NCBI GenBank assembly: GCA_032433765.1
Contig: JAVIAB010000047.1
Coordinates: 11,451,387-11,515,386 of the forward strand
DNA from: Megaustenia siamemsis
Taxonomy: Eukaryota; Mollusca; Gastropoda; Stylommatophora; Ariophantidae
DNA: 64,000 nucleotides
Reading direction: 5' to 3'
Positions 53,241 through 64,000 of this stretch are shown one piece after another. The notes under the pieces are model-generated. The model was not told the origin of the DNA. It made no database searches and saw only the letters and a list, made by a program, of their open reading frames with translations. How positions within the stretch are numbered: the first letter of the stretch is position 1; every line of letters starts with the position of its first letter. The position numbers and the translations under genes are program-made.

Positions 53241-54778
53241 AGATCTGGCTAGAGACAGAAATTCTTTCACACAGGCCGTGGTAAATGTAACATTCTGTGA
53301 GAGATCTGGCTAGAGACAGAAATTCTTTCACACAGGCCGTGGTAAATGTAACATTCTGTGAGAGATCTGGCTAGAGACAAAGATTCTTTCACACAGGCCG
53401 TGGTAAATGTAACATTCTGTGAGAGATCTGGCTAGAGACAGAAATTCTTTCACACAGGCCGTGGTAAATGTAACATTCTGTGAGAGATCTGGCTAGAGAC
53501 AAAGATTCTTTCACACAGGCCGTGGTAAATGTAACATTCTGTGAGAGATCTGGCTAGAGACAGAAATTCTTTCACATAGGCCGTGGTAAATGTAACATTC
53601 TGTGAGAGATCTGGCTAGAGACAAAGATTCTTTCACACAGGCCGTGGTAAATGTAACATTCTGCGAGAGATCTGGCTAGAGACAAAGATTCTTTCACACA
53701 GGCCGTGGTAAATGTAACATTCTGTGAGAGATCTGGCTAGAGACAAAGATTCTTTCACACAGGCCGTGGTAAATGTAACATTCTGTGAGAGATCTGGCTA
53801 GAGACAAAGATTCTTTCACACAGGCCGTGGTAAATGTAACATTCTGTGAGAGATCTGGCTAGAGACAAAGATTCTTTCAGACGGGCTGTGGTGAATGTAA
53901 CATTCTGTGAGAGATCTGGCTAGAGACAAAGATTCTTTCAGACGGGCTGTGGTGAATGTAACATTCTGTGAGAGATCTGGCTAGAGACAAAGATTCTTTC
54001 ACACAGGCCGTGGTAAATGTAACATTCTGTGAGAGATCTGGCTAGAGACAAAGATTCTTTCACACAGGCCGTGGTAAATGTAACATTCTGTGAGAGATCT
54101 GGCTAGAGACAAAGATTCTTTCAGACGGGCTGTGGTGAATGTAACATTCTGTGAGAGATCTGGCTAGAGACAGAAATTCTTTCACATAGGCCGTGGTAAA
54201 TGTAACATTCTGTGAGAGATCTGGCTAGAGACAAAGATTCTTTCACACAGGCCGTGGTAAATGTAACATTCTGTGAGAGATCTGGCTAGAGACAAAGATT
54301 CTTTCACACAGGCCGTGGTAAATGTAACATTCTGTGAGAGATCTGGCTAGAGACAAAGATTCTTTCACACAGGCCGTGGTAAATGTAACATTCTGTGAGA
54401 GATCTGGCTAGAGACAAAGATTCTTTCACACAGGCCGTGGTAAATGTAACATTCTGTGAGAGATCTGGCTAGAGACAAAGATTCTTTCACACAGGCCGTG
54501 GTAAATGTAACATTCTGTGAGAGATCTGGCTAGAGACAAAGATTCTTTCAGACGGGCCGTGGTAAATGTAACATTCTGTGAGAGATCTGGCTAGAGACAA
54601 AGATTCTTTCACACAGGCCGTGGTAAATGTAACATTCTGTGAGAGATCTGGCTAGAGACAAAGATTCTTTCAGACGGGCTGTGGTGAATGTAACATTCTG
54701 TGAGAGATCTGGCTAGAGACAAAGATTCTTTCAGACGGGCTGTGGTGAATGTAACGTTCTGTAAAGGACATGCGACCT
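53241..54778. repeat. 61 bp satellite array (~25 units) derived from the LINE-E 3' end
   Basis: Unit agatctggctagagacaaag attctttcacacaggccgtg gtaaatgtaacattctgtga g (61 bp). Two unit types alternate in runs: cacaggccgtggtaaatg and gacgggctgtggtgaatg. Same source segment as the 60 bp array 28 kb away, but with the ancestral 61 bp length, so it is not open. The final unit passes into aacgttctgtaaaggacatg cgacctgg, the LINE stop region. Confidence 0.95.
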
Positions 54779-55085
54779 GGTGATGACGTAACTCCAAGTG
54801 TATTGGATGTAATCGCTTTGTTTTTGGAAAAAGCAATCATTTCGGAATCAATTCTTTTTTATGTACTTTGACATTTTCTTGATCATTGTTTTTTTCTTTT
54901 TAAGAATTGAAGCTCTTTGACCCATCCTAAACTATAGGTAGGCGATGCAGTGATAATATTTTTTGTCGCTGAAAGGTCTAACTAAGCAGTAGTAATATTT
55001 TGTTATTTCATTCAACGTTATTCAAATGTGGTGAGGAATGTGTCTTTAGTAGGCGTTTGTGTAGTGCAATGTAAAATGGTCTTTT
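54779..55085. other. No recognisable feature
   Basis: About 300 bp of unique sequence between two arrays; nothing seen. Confidence 0.5.
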
Positions 55086-55087
55086 CA

Positions 55088-57550
55088 TGTGCCCTGTGCA
55101 TCTTAGTGACAACCTGGGTGTATTAGTGACAACCTGGGCGTATTAGTGACAACCTGGATGTATTAGTGACAACCTGGGTGTATTAGTGACAACCTGGGTG
55201 TATTAGTGACAACCTGGGTGTATTAGTGACAACCTGGGTGTATTAGTGACAACCTGCGTGTATTAGTGACAACCTGGGTGTATTAGTGACAATCTGGGTG
55301 TATTAGTGACAACATGGGTGTATTAGTGACAACCTGGGTGTATTAGTGACAACCTGGGCATCTTAGTGACAACCTGGGTGTATTAGTGACAACCTGGGTG
55401 TATTAGTGACAACCTGGGCATCTTAGTGACAACCTGGGTATCTTAGTGACAACCTGGGTGTATTAGTGACAACCTGCGTGTATTAGTGACAACCTGGGTG
55501 TTTTAGTGACAACCTGGGCATCTTAGTGACAACCAGGGGATATTAGTGACAACCTGGGCATCTTAGTGACAACCTGGGCATCTTAGTGACAACCTGGGCG
55601 TATTAGTGACAACCTGGGTGTATTAGTGACAACCTGGGCGTAATAGTGACAAAATGGGTGTATTAGTGACAACCTGGGCGTAATAGTGACAAAATGGGTG
55701 TATTAGTGACAACCTGGGTGTATTAGTGACAACCTGGGCGTAATAGTGACAAAATGGGTGTATTAGTGACAACCTGGGTGTATTAGTGACAACCTGGGTG
55801 TATTAGTGACAACCTGGGCGTAATAGTGACAAAATTGGTGTATTAGTGACAACCTGGGCGTAATAGTGACAAAATGGGTGTATTAGTGACAACCTGGGTG
55901 TATTAGTGACAACCTGGGTGTATTAGTGACAACCTGGGTGTATTAGTGACAACCTGGGTGTATTAGTGACAACCTGGGTGTATTAGTGACAACCTGGGTG
56001 TATTAGTGACAACCTGGGTGTATTAGTGACAACCTGGGTGTATTAGTGACAACCTGCGTGTATTAGTGACAACCTGGGTGTATTAGTGACAACCTGGGTG
56101 TATTAGTGACAACCTGGGCGTATTAGTGACAACCTGGGCATCTTAGTGACAACCAGGGGATATTAGTGACAACCTGGGCATCTTAGTGACAACCTGGGCA
56201 TCTTAGTGACAACCAGGGGATATTAGTGACAACCTGGGCATCTTAGTGACAACCAGGGGATATTAGTGACAACCTGGGCATCTTAGTGACAACCAGGGGA
56301 TATTAGTGACAACCTGCGCATCTTAGTAACAACCTGGGTGTATTAGTGACAACCTGGGTGTATTAGTGACAACCTGGGTGTATTAGTGACAACGTGGGCG
56401 TATTAGTGACAACCTGGGCATCTTAGTTACAACCTGGGCATCTTAGTGACAACCTGGTCATCTTAGTGACAACCTGGGCATCTTAGTTACAACCTGGGCA
56501 TCTTAGTGACAACCTGGGCATCTTAGTGACAACCTGGGCATCTTAGTGACAACCTGGGCATCTTAGTGACAACCTGGGCGTATTAGTGACAACCTGGGTG
56601 TATTAGTGATAACCTGGGCATCTTAGTGACAACCTGGGCGTATTAGTGACAATCAGGGGATATTCGTGACAACTTGGGGATATTAGTGATTACCAGGGGA
56701 TATTAGTGACAACCAGGGGATATTAGTGACAACCTGGGGATAATTGTGACAACCAGGGGATATTAGTGACAAATAGGGGGTATTAATGACAACCTGGGGA
56801 TATTAGTGACAACCTGGGCATCTTAGTGACTACCAGGGCATATTAGTAACAACCCGGGTATATTAGTAACAACCACGGGATATTAGTGACAACCAGGGTA
56901 TATTAGTGACTACCTGGGTATATTAGTGACAACCAGGGGATATTAGTGACAACCAGGGGATATTAGTGACAACCAGGGGATATTAGTAACAACCTGGGCA
57001 TATTAGTAACAACAAGGGGATATTAGTGACAACCAATGAATATTAGTAACAACCTTGGCATATTAGTAACAACCTGGGCAAGTTAGTAACAACCTGGGCA
57101 TGTTAGTAACAACCTGGGCATGTTAGTAACAATTTGGGAATATTAGTAACAACCTGGGCATATTAGTAACATCCTGGGCATATTAGTAACTACCTGGGAA
57201 TATTAATAACAACCTGGTCATATTAGTAACAACCTGGGCATATTAGTAGCAACCTGGGCATATTAGTAACAACCTGGGCATTTTAGTAACAACCTGGGCA
57301 TATTATTAACAACCTGGGCATATTAGTAACAACCTGGGCATATTAGTAACAACCTGGACATATTAGTAACAACCTGGGCATATTAGTAGCAACCTGGGAA
57401 TATTAGTAACAACCTGGGGATATTAGTAACAAAATGGGAATATTAATAACAACCTGGGCATATTAGTAACTACCTGGGCATATTAGTAACAACCTGGACA
57501 TATTAGTAACAACCTGGACATATTATTAACAACCTGGACATATTAGTAAA
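55088..57550. repeat. 20 bp satellite array (~123 units)
   Basis: Unit tattagtgacaacctgggtg. Composition changes along the array: mostly ...ctgggtg in 55100-56100, then mixed ...ctgggca tct and ...ccagggga in 56130-56960, then agtaacaacctgggca in 56980-57550. The right third has far more single-unit variants. It ends at 57550 in unique DNA. Confidence 0.96.
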
Positions 57551-57724
57551 CTAGACTACCGAGGCCTCCACCTCAGCAATAATTACTGAGTATCGCCTGA
57601 CAGGCAATCGTATAAACATTTCTCAATGTAATCAATGGCATTTCATTGCAGTTGGTATGGATTTGACGTTATTAATCCTACAACGAGCGCAGGTATAACA
57701 CTAACTTACTACTCGTATAGGGAA

Positions 57725-57957
57725 TACAGTGTAAATGACCATATTTTTCTATGACCACGGCACATTTTTGGGTGATGTGGTCGGTATCACGCCAGGCCGC
57801 CTTTATTTCCCAGAAAAATTTCTGGTACCCATTTTTAGAGGCTGGGTGAACGCCAGAACCTTGTCAGTCGGAAAAAAAAAATTCCGCTGCTGGGGATCGA
57901 ACCCGGACCTTTCTGGTCAGGAAGTGAGCAGGCTAACCACTCAGCCACTGAGGCTCC
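57725..57957 (-). mobile_element. tRNA-derived SINE S2
   Basis: The minus-strand head has ggagcctcagtggctgagtg gttagcctgctcacttcctg and a B box gggttcgatccccagcagcg. The body contains gttcacccagcctctaaaaa tgggtaccag, gtgataccgaccacatcacc and gtggtcatag. The head and body architecture resembles S1 but the sequences differ. A degraded copy is at 10110-10330. Confidence 0.8.
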
Positions 57958-58054
57958 ATAACACTACTATATATATATATATATCAGTTATACTCGATCC
58001 CCTCACTCCCACTCTCTTTTTCACTATAACTCATTTCCTTCTCTCACTCACCTT

Positions 58055-59030
58055 ATGAAATTACCCACTCCCTCTCTCCTTATGACATTACCCGCTCTCT
58101 CTCTCCTTATGACATTACCCACTCCCTCTCTCCTTATGACATTACCCGCTCTCTCTCTCCTTATGACATTACCCACTCCCTCTCTCCTTATGACATTACC
58201 CGCTCTCTCTTTCTCGTTATGACATTACCAGCTCTCTCTCTCCTTATGACATTACCCACTCCCTCTCTCCTTATGACATTACCCGCTCTCTCTCTCTCCT
58301 TATGACATTACCCACTCCCTCTCTCCTTATGACATTACCCACTCCCTCTACCTTATGACACAATCCACCTCCTGTCTTCCTCCTTATAACATACACCACC
58401 ACCTCCCTATCTCCCTCCTCCTCTCCTTATGAAATAATCCACCTCCTTCCTGTCTCTCTCCCTGCCTCCTTATGACATAAACCACCTCCTCTCTCCCTCA
58501 TTATGACATAATCCACTCCCTCCCTTCCTCTTTACGACATAATTCACCATCTCCCATTATCCTTATGACATAATCCACCTCCTCCCTCCCTCCTTATGAC
58601 ATAATCCACCTCCTCTCCCCTATGACATAATCCATCTTTTCCCTCCTTATGATATAAGCCACCTTCTCTCTATATTTCCCCTCCCTATGACATAATCCAC
58701 CTCCTCCCTATCTCTCCTTCCCTCCCTATGACACAAACCACCTCCTCCCTATCTCTCCTCCCCTCCCTATGACATAAACCACCTCCTCCCTATCTCTCCT
58801 CCCCTCCCTATGACACAAACCACCTCCTCCCTATCTCTCCTCCCCTCCCAATGACATAATCCACCTCCTCCCTATCTCTCCTCCCCTCCCTATGACATAA
58901 TCCACCTCCTCCCTATCTCTCCTCCCCTCCCTATGACACAAACCACCTCCTCCCTATCTCTCCTTCCCTCCCTATAACACAAACCACCTCTTCCCTATCT
59001 CTCCTTCCCTCCCTATGACACAAACCACCT
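58055..59030. repeat. Pyrimidine-rich tandem array: ~27 bp units then ~38 bp units
   Basis: 58055-58350: ccttatgacattacccactc cctctct units (about 27-29 bp, acccgct/acccact alternating). 58350-58680 is a degenerate transition (gacataatccacctcctcc). 58690-59030: ccctatgacataatccacct cctccctatctctcctcc-type units (about 38 bp). The shared word tatgacat(t/a)a links the two, so they probably have one origin. Confidence 0.88.
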
Positions 59031-59359
59031 CCAATTATTCCGGGCCTACTAATTAACAGCCGCCTGACCACGTCAATAGTTTTATTATCCAGTTTTATTT
59101 TTTTTTTTGTGGCTATATTATTTTTGCAGTTTAATTTGTTTGGCTTTTTTTCCCCTACCCGCTCTTCCAAGCTGAGTGCCACGGTTGAGAATTAACAACA
59201 AATTAAGCAGCAGAAAGCACATACATTTTCTATCGTGAAAGCCAAATACAGAAGCGAAGAAGATTGCGCAAGAGGAAAAATGAAGATCCCCAGAGATGCG
59301 TTTAAAAACAAGACACTATCTTTGCCTGAAAGATACAATAACTTTGCCGCCATATCTAT

Positions 59360-59695
59360 CAATCCGGCTTGTTGCAGGAGCTACTGAGTTAAGTGCTCTG
59401 TGCACATCATGAGCTGTGTATCTCATCCGTTTTGATTATGTTTCGATATTCCAGTTGTTTACGATGAATGATGATATCGTATGACAGGGAACAGTTGGCT
59501 GTGTTCACTTTCTGCGCAGTTTCGCCTTATGTCTTTTGGCGTGTGCTGAGACTGCTACGATGGAGACTACAGCTATCTTTCTTTGTTTGGGAGATGATAT
59601 ATTAATTCGGATGATTCCGCTGGCACGGGCAGTTGAGCAATTATGGATTTTAATTCGTTTGCAGTGATACCGGGGCCTTCCATAACCAAATAACC
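59360..59695 (+). repeat. Dispersed repeat family R, copy 3
   Basis: Starts near ccggcttgttgcaggagcta ctgagttaagtgctctgtgc and ends gataccggggccttccataa ccaaataacc. This is the fullest match to copy 1 (3340-3672). No coding frame. Confidence 0.65.
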
Positions 59696-60175
59696 AAATC
59701 TACAATTATCAAAATAAGATTATATATATATAATCTTATTATATCTTATATATTATAGACATATATATCATTACACCTGTCTCAATCACGTACATGCTTA
59801 CTAGCATTATTGGTAAGTAATTATTCTTTGTGTAATGTATTTTTACTGAAAAGAGCATTCATTGAAAACGAATTTACCTCATGGCAGAGCTGTAATCGTT
59901 CAGCCAGAAGCAAGAAAATATTCTTCATGCATCAGGGATGTGCCAGCTAAAATACAGCACACATTTTCATCTCCTTAGGATTCGATTTAAAAAAACAATA
60001 TTCTATTAGATTTGGTTTGAGGTTATGTAAAGAATATACTCTCCAAATTTCATGTTTCCGGTGTCATAACGATTGACGTACTTCAAATTCATTGCAACAG
60101 CGATAAAAGAATCCCTACGTATATTATCATGTCTGTCCCACTTCCAGACAACAACAGCCGGTAATTATGGATGAA
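59696..60175. other. No recognisable gene
   Basis: About 480 bp, including a short AT-rich inverted repeat at 59719-59755 (taagattatatatata / tatataatcttatta). Nothing else seen. Confidence 0.45.
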
Positions 60176-60179
60176 GATA

Positions 60180-60545
60180 ACGATTCTGACAAGATCAGAA
60201 ATGAAGAACTGAGAAAAAAGCTAGGGATAAATAAGCCTTGCCATAGAATATACAAGGAAACAAGAGATAAAATGGTACGGACACGTGACAAGGCAGAGTG
60301 ATCAAAAGACAACACAACAAACCTTCAATAAACGTCGTCAGAACACTAGGTACAATGGCCGACCAAGAAAAAGATGAATTGACGGAATATTAGAAGCACT
60401 AGGGAACATAACATCAGGAAAAGCGAACAAAAGAACAAAAAACCGCAAATTATATCTCCCCTCGATGCTGAAAGGCAAATGAGGAAGGAAAGAAGAAGAA
60501 GAAGATAAAAGATTACATGCAAAGACATGACCACAGAAAACCATA
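60180..60545 (+). mobile_element. LINE-G C-terminal remnant
   Basis: Plus-strand words KIRNEELRKKLGINKPCHRI, then KWYGHVTRQSDQ-like sequence and RYNGRPRKR, DGILEALGNITSGKANKR in a disturbed frame. A different LINE family from A-F; heavily decayed. Confidence 0.55.
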
Positions 60546-60844
60546 AAAATGTTCTCGCGAACATCCAATTAAAATGCGTATATATAGACGTTTGTTCAGA
60601 AAGCACCCATTTTTTTCTGTCATTTCAAAATGAAATAGATTCCTGCAAGAATTACAATGCTGTTCAGTCGTCTGCACATTTGAATAAAGCAATACAAATA
60701 TGTTTTGCATTACCCGTTGACTTTATTGAATCCGTTATAAAAGTAGTAAGAAAAGTAAGTTAAACATGAATCATTGCTCATAAATTAAAAAAATAACAAT
60801 TCTTCTTTTCTTCTTCTACTTCTATCTTTAGAAGTTACTATTAA

Positions 60845-61320
60845 TATGCAACAAATCTATGTCAATAAAAATGAGAAAGAGAGTTTATCGGTGCTATATA
60901 GAACCAATTCTGACCTATGGAAGCGAATCATGGACAGTAGACAAACAAATGAAAAGACGATTAGAGGCACAGAGATGGTGATTTCTCAGAAGAATGTTGA
61001 AAGTTCCCTGGACAGCTAAAAAGACCAATGAGGAAGTTCTCAAAGAGGCCAACACAAAAAGGGAGCTCTTAAAAAACATCAGAAAGAAACAATAAACATT
61101 TTTCGGGCACATCATGAGAAGAGGAAAGTTGAAATACTTGGTTACAACTGGCAAAATAACAGGAAAGAGAGATCGCGGACGACAAAGAGAGAAAATACTG
61201 TATAACTTGGTGTCATGGCATGGAAAACAGTCAACAACAGAACTAATACGATGCACTGTAGATAGAAGATTGTGGAGGGACATGATCGCCTACGCCAACC
61301 GGTATGGCACATGATGATGA
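60845..61320 (+). mobile_element. LINE-B 3' end
   Basis: Plus strand: MSIKMRKRVYRCYIEPILTY, GSESWTVDKQMKRRLEAQRW, FLRRMLKVPWTAKKTNEEVL, RKQ then a stop, TFFGHIMRRGKLKYLVTTGK, ITGKRDRGRQREKILYNLVS, WHGKQSTTELIRCTVDRRLW, RDMIAYANRYGT and a stop, followed by an atgatgat tail. One or two point lesions; the best-preserved LINE-B C-terminus in the window. The 62 bp array starts at its tail. Confidence 0.85.
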
Positions 61321-61327
61321 TTAATAA

Positions 61328-61808
61328 GTTGGAAGAAAATGTTCATCATCTCAAGGCTGGTTATTTTATCATGAAGTTAATATTAATCAGTTGGAAGAAA
61401 ATGTTCATCATCTTAAGGCTGGTTATTTTATCCTGAAGTTAATATTAATCAGTTGGAAGAAAATGTTCATCATCTCAAGGCTGGTTATTTTATCCTGAAG
61501 TTAATATTAATCAGTTGGAAGAAAATGTTCATCATCTCAAGGCTGGTTATTTTATCATGAAGTTAATATTAATCAGTTGGAAGAAAATGTTTATCATTCT
61601 CAAAGGCTGGTTATTTTATCCTGAAGTTAATATTAATCAGTTGGAAGAAAATGTTCATCATCTCAAGGCTGGTTATTTTATCCTGAAGTTAATATTAATC
61701 AGTTGGAAGAAAATGTTCATCATCTCAAGGCTGGTTATTTTATCATGAAGTTAATATTAATCAGTTGGAAGAAAATGTTCATCATCTCAAGGCTGGTTAT
61801 TTTATCCT
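61328..61808. repeat. 62 bp tandem array (8 units)
   Basis: Unit gttggaagaaaatgttcatc atctcaaggctggttatttt atcctgaagttaatattaat ca. It starts within 12 bp of the LINE-B tail. The last unit is interrupted by the inverted SINE pair, and its continuation (tcctgcagtt) is seen at 62331. Confidence 0.95.
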
Positions 61809-62322
61809 ATATGGAATAATAGAACAAAGAAGTATGCGTTAGCACTCGGAAAAAATGACAGACAAACAACAACAGAAAAAAACAGAGAACAATATATGGT
61901 CCGAAGCAGGATTCGAACCCGTACTCCATGGCAGCGCGCCTTGCCACGAGATGCCGAACGCTTGGTACACTGCCACGCAGCTAACTAAAAAAATAGCTAT
62001 TGTGAGCAGTGTCTTACACGATGGCGTTCCCATGACTATAGCATAGGGTTACGATCACAGGTCGGAAATAAATTGTATTTCTGTACTTTCCTATTAATGC
62101 AAGTATCTCCCAGTAGGGCTTCGTGTAAGACACTGCTCACAATAGCTATTTTTTTAGTTAGCTGCGTGGCAGTGTACCAAGCGTTCGGCTTCTCGTGGCA
62201 AGGCGCGGCGCCATGGAGTACGGGTTCGAGTCCTGCTTCGGACCATATATTGTTCTCTGTTTTTTTCTGTTGTTGTTTGTCTGTCATTTGTTCCGAGTGC
62301 TAACACATACTTCTTTGTTCTA
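61809..62322. mobile_element. Head-to-head inverted pair of a tRNA-like SINE, one 12 bp TSD
   Basis: Arms 61815-62020 (minus-oriented) and 62120-62327 (plus-oriented) are near-identical reverse complements around a ~100 bp loop. Each arm holds a tRNA-like unit: tagctgcgtggcagtgtacc aagcgttcggc, then acgggttcgaatcctgcttc with a perfect B box (gttcgagtcc in the right arm), then a tail tgttctctgttttttt. An exact 12 bp repeat, ttattttatcct, at 61797-61808 and 62323-62334 flanks the entire structure, so the pair inserted as one unit. Short frames in the arms are translations of the SINE. Confidence 0.8.
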
Positions 62323-62464
62323 TTATTTTATCCTGCAGTTCCTCGCTGTATGGTTCCTGTGATGGCCACATATGTACAATTTAAATAAATAGCACAACAA
62401 TAAAAGCAAGTTTGAAGTATTGCGAGTACAATATATACCTCAACAGTTACGATGGAAGGAATAT

Positions 62465-63480
62465 CATCATCAAGTACCGGGCCTGCTGGCGTAGGTGATC
62501 ATGATTCTCCACAACTTTCGATCTCGACAGTTATTTATCATTTCTGTTGTTGACTTTCTGCCAAGTCATTCTCTTAATAAGCTTTCTGGTATCTTTTCTC
62601 TTTGCTTCCCTCTATCTCTTCGTCCCTCAATTTTCCCAGTTGTTACAAAATAACCCAGCTGTTCTCTTCTCATTACATGGCCAAGAAAATGATGATTGTT
62701 TCCTCCTAATATTGGAAATTAGCTCTCTTTTTGCTTTGGACTCTTTCAGAACGTTTTCATTGCTCTTTCTAGCTGTCCATGGCATTCTCAACATTCTTCT
62801 GTAAAACCACATTTCTACAGACTCCAGTGATTTCCTTGTCTGTTATCCTATGGTCCCTGATTCACTTCCATATGTTAAGACTGGCTCAACATAACATTTA
62901 AGAACTATTTTTCTTGCTTCTATTGTCAAAAATGGGTTGCATAGTATCTTCCTAATTTTTTGGAAAGCTGCTTTTGCCTGAGCCATTCTGCATCTCGCCT
63001 CTGTTGTACATCTTCCGTCTGAGGTTAGCAAAGTTCCCAAATATTTAAATTCATTTTTAAAAAGTAAAGTAAAGACCCCCATCACGCCAAGTGGCGTATA
63101 GGGAATATGGTGTTAGTGACCATAAATTTTAAAGACCTTCAGCACATGATTTTTGGGGTAATGTGGTCGGTATTACTCCCGTGCTGCTTTACTTTCCCAG
63201 AAAAAAATCCGGTACCCATTTAAGGCTGGGTGAACCCCGGAAGCCGTTGGTTGGGATCGAACCCTACCTCTTGTCCTTTGTAGTCCAGTTCACTAACCAC
63301 TGAGCTATCGCGGCTCCCAAATTCATTTACCTGTTTTAATATAGTTCCACTTGTCTTTTTTTTTCACTGAGGTGATGTCTTTTTCTTTCATGCTACCTAC
63401 TATTATTTCTGTCTTTTTGCTACTAAGGCTGAGTCCTTTATTTTTGCTTTCTTTCACTATCATGTCTAACACTTCATGGA
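62465..63480 (-). mobile_element. LINE-A copy split by a SINE
   Basis: 3' tail at 62465 (plus-strand atcatcatcaagtaccgggc). Minus-strand segments: MWFYRRMLRMPWTARKSNEN, VLKESKAKRELISNIRRKQS, FKYLGTLLTSDGRCTTEARC, RMAQAKAAFQKIRKILCNPF, LTIEARKIVLKCYVEPVLTY GSES. A SINE S1 interrupts it at 63057-63318 inside the NEFKYLG region; beyond it the LINE continues to about 63480 (MTxKKTEI, SLSSKKT, ESKNKGLSL). Confidence 0.85.
63057..63318 (-). mobile_element. SINE S1, full-length insertion with 10 bp TSD
   Basis: Exact 10 bp TSD, aaattcattt, at 63047-63056 and 63319-63328. Minus-strand head gggagccgcgatagctcagt ggttagtgaactggactaca, perfect A and B boxes (ggttcgatccc), body to ggtgttagtgacc... and a 3' tail of tttactttactttttaa. 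Length about 262 bp: a good reference copy of S1. Confidence 0.92.
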
Positions 63481-64000
63481 AGGAATATACTCCCTACATT
63501 TTTAGTATGCTATTTGTATATAGAATATATAAATCCTTTACGGGCCGAATTAAAAAAAAAAAATCCCGTTATTTCCAATCTTGGCTAAACTGAAAGGAAA
63601 CATAACATTAATTGTTTACACTTGCACAACAGTTGTTACGCAACAACACTTAAAATAGTGACAAGAAAGAAACGCTGAACCAAACACAAATTACGCGAAA
63701 GGAAATAAAAAAAAAAATAAATAATGGAAAGAAAGTGGAAGGTGCGGGGGAGAGAAAGGGGGGATGGGGTGGATATAACGTAATAAGGAATAATATTGTC
63801 ACTTAGGTCACGTGATAAATTTCCATATTTTTTTTCAAATAATTTGGTTTGTTTCCAACTTTCCAACATCTTTTGTCAAACTCACTTTGTCTCCGTTGGA
63901 TGATGCAGCACTTGCTAAATGTATAAAGTCTGCCACTTCTCGCTATTCTCTCTCCTCAATCTATACCTCTTCTTCTCTTCTCTTTGCTACGGTCATGAGT
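63481..64000. other. No recognisable gene
   Basis: About 520 bp. A-runs at 63552-63563 and 63708-63720. Short open frames without known motifs. Nothing positive. Confidence 0.5.

Overview
This window looks like repeat-dominated DNA from an animal nuclear genome, most plausibly an invertebrate and possibly a mollusc. The taxon is an inference from the repeat mix: tRNA-headed SINEs, RTE-like LINEs with (TGATGA)n tails, a GTF2IRD2/ZBED-like hAT transposon, an RNase H-bearing LINE and a Polinton/Maverick relic. I see no bacterial operon, no structural RNA gene and no host protein-coding gene I can defend. By rough addition of array lengths, about 24 kb of the 64 kb is tandem repeat and most of the rest is broken transposable elements. 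The long open frames (up to about 2,200 codons) are translations of satellites whose unit length is divisible by three.

Layout. 1-3081: a decayed hAT transposon with a dimeric SINE inside it. 3.3-10.4 kb: a dispersed repeat, LINE fragments and arrays with units of 36, 25, 48, 64 and 42 bp. 10.4-13.0 kb: an array that changes from 30 to 31 to 30 bp units. 13.6-18.8 kb: LINE ends, purine-rich DNA, and 33 bp and 42 bp arrays. 18.8-25.6 kb: a 60 bp satellite of about 111 units with multi-unit duplications, sitting inside the 3' end of a LINE. 26.5-33.6 kb: LINE-C, SINE, (TA)n, (CTAT)n, and 36 bp and 35 bp arrays. 33.8-45.1 kb: a four-layer nest. A LINE-D 3' end grades into a 49 bp satellite, the satellite is split by an RNase H LINE (35223-44719), and that LINE is split by a foldback Polinton-derived element (38314-43749). 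45-53 kb: SINEs, LINE fragments, a 118 bp hairpin and small arrays. 53-57.6 kb: a 61 bp LINE-derived satellite and a 20 bp satellite. 57.7-64 kb: SINEs, a pyrimidine-rich array, LINE ends, a 62 bp array carrying an inverted SINE pair, and a LINE-A copy split by a SINE.

Two observations stand out. First, the 5.4 kb element at 38314-43749 is a near-perfect giant inverted repeat (arms about 2.35 kb). It has a 6 bp target duplication, 5'-AG/CT-3' ends and a protein-primed-type DNA polymerase B fragment in each arm. Removing it and one target copy restores the reading frame of the host LINE endonuclease domain. Second, several satellites can be read as tandem copies of the last 49-61 bp of LINE coding sequence, and others begin right at LINE 3' tails. 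This suggests that LINE 3' ends seed satellites in this genome. LINE family letters (A-G) and SINE labels (S1-S4) are local names used only here.
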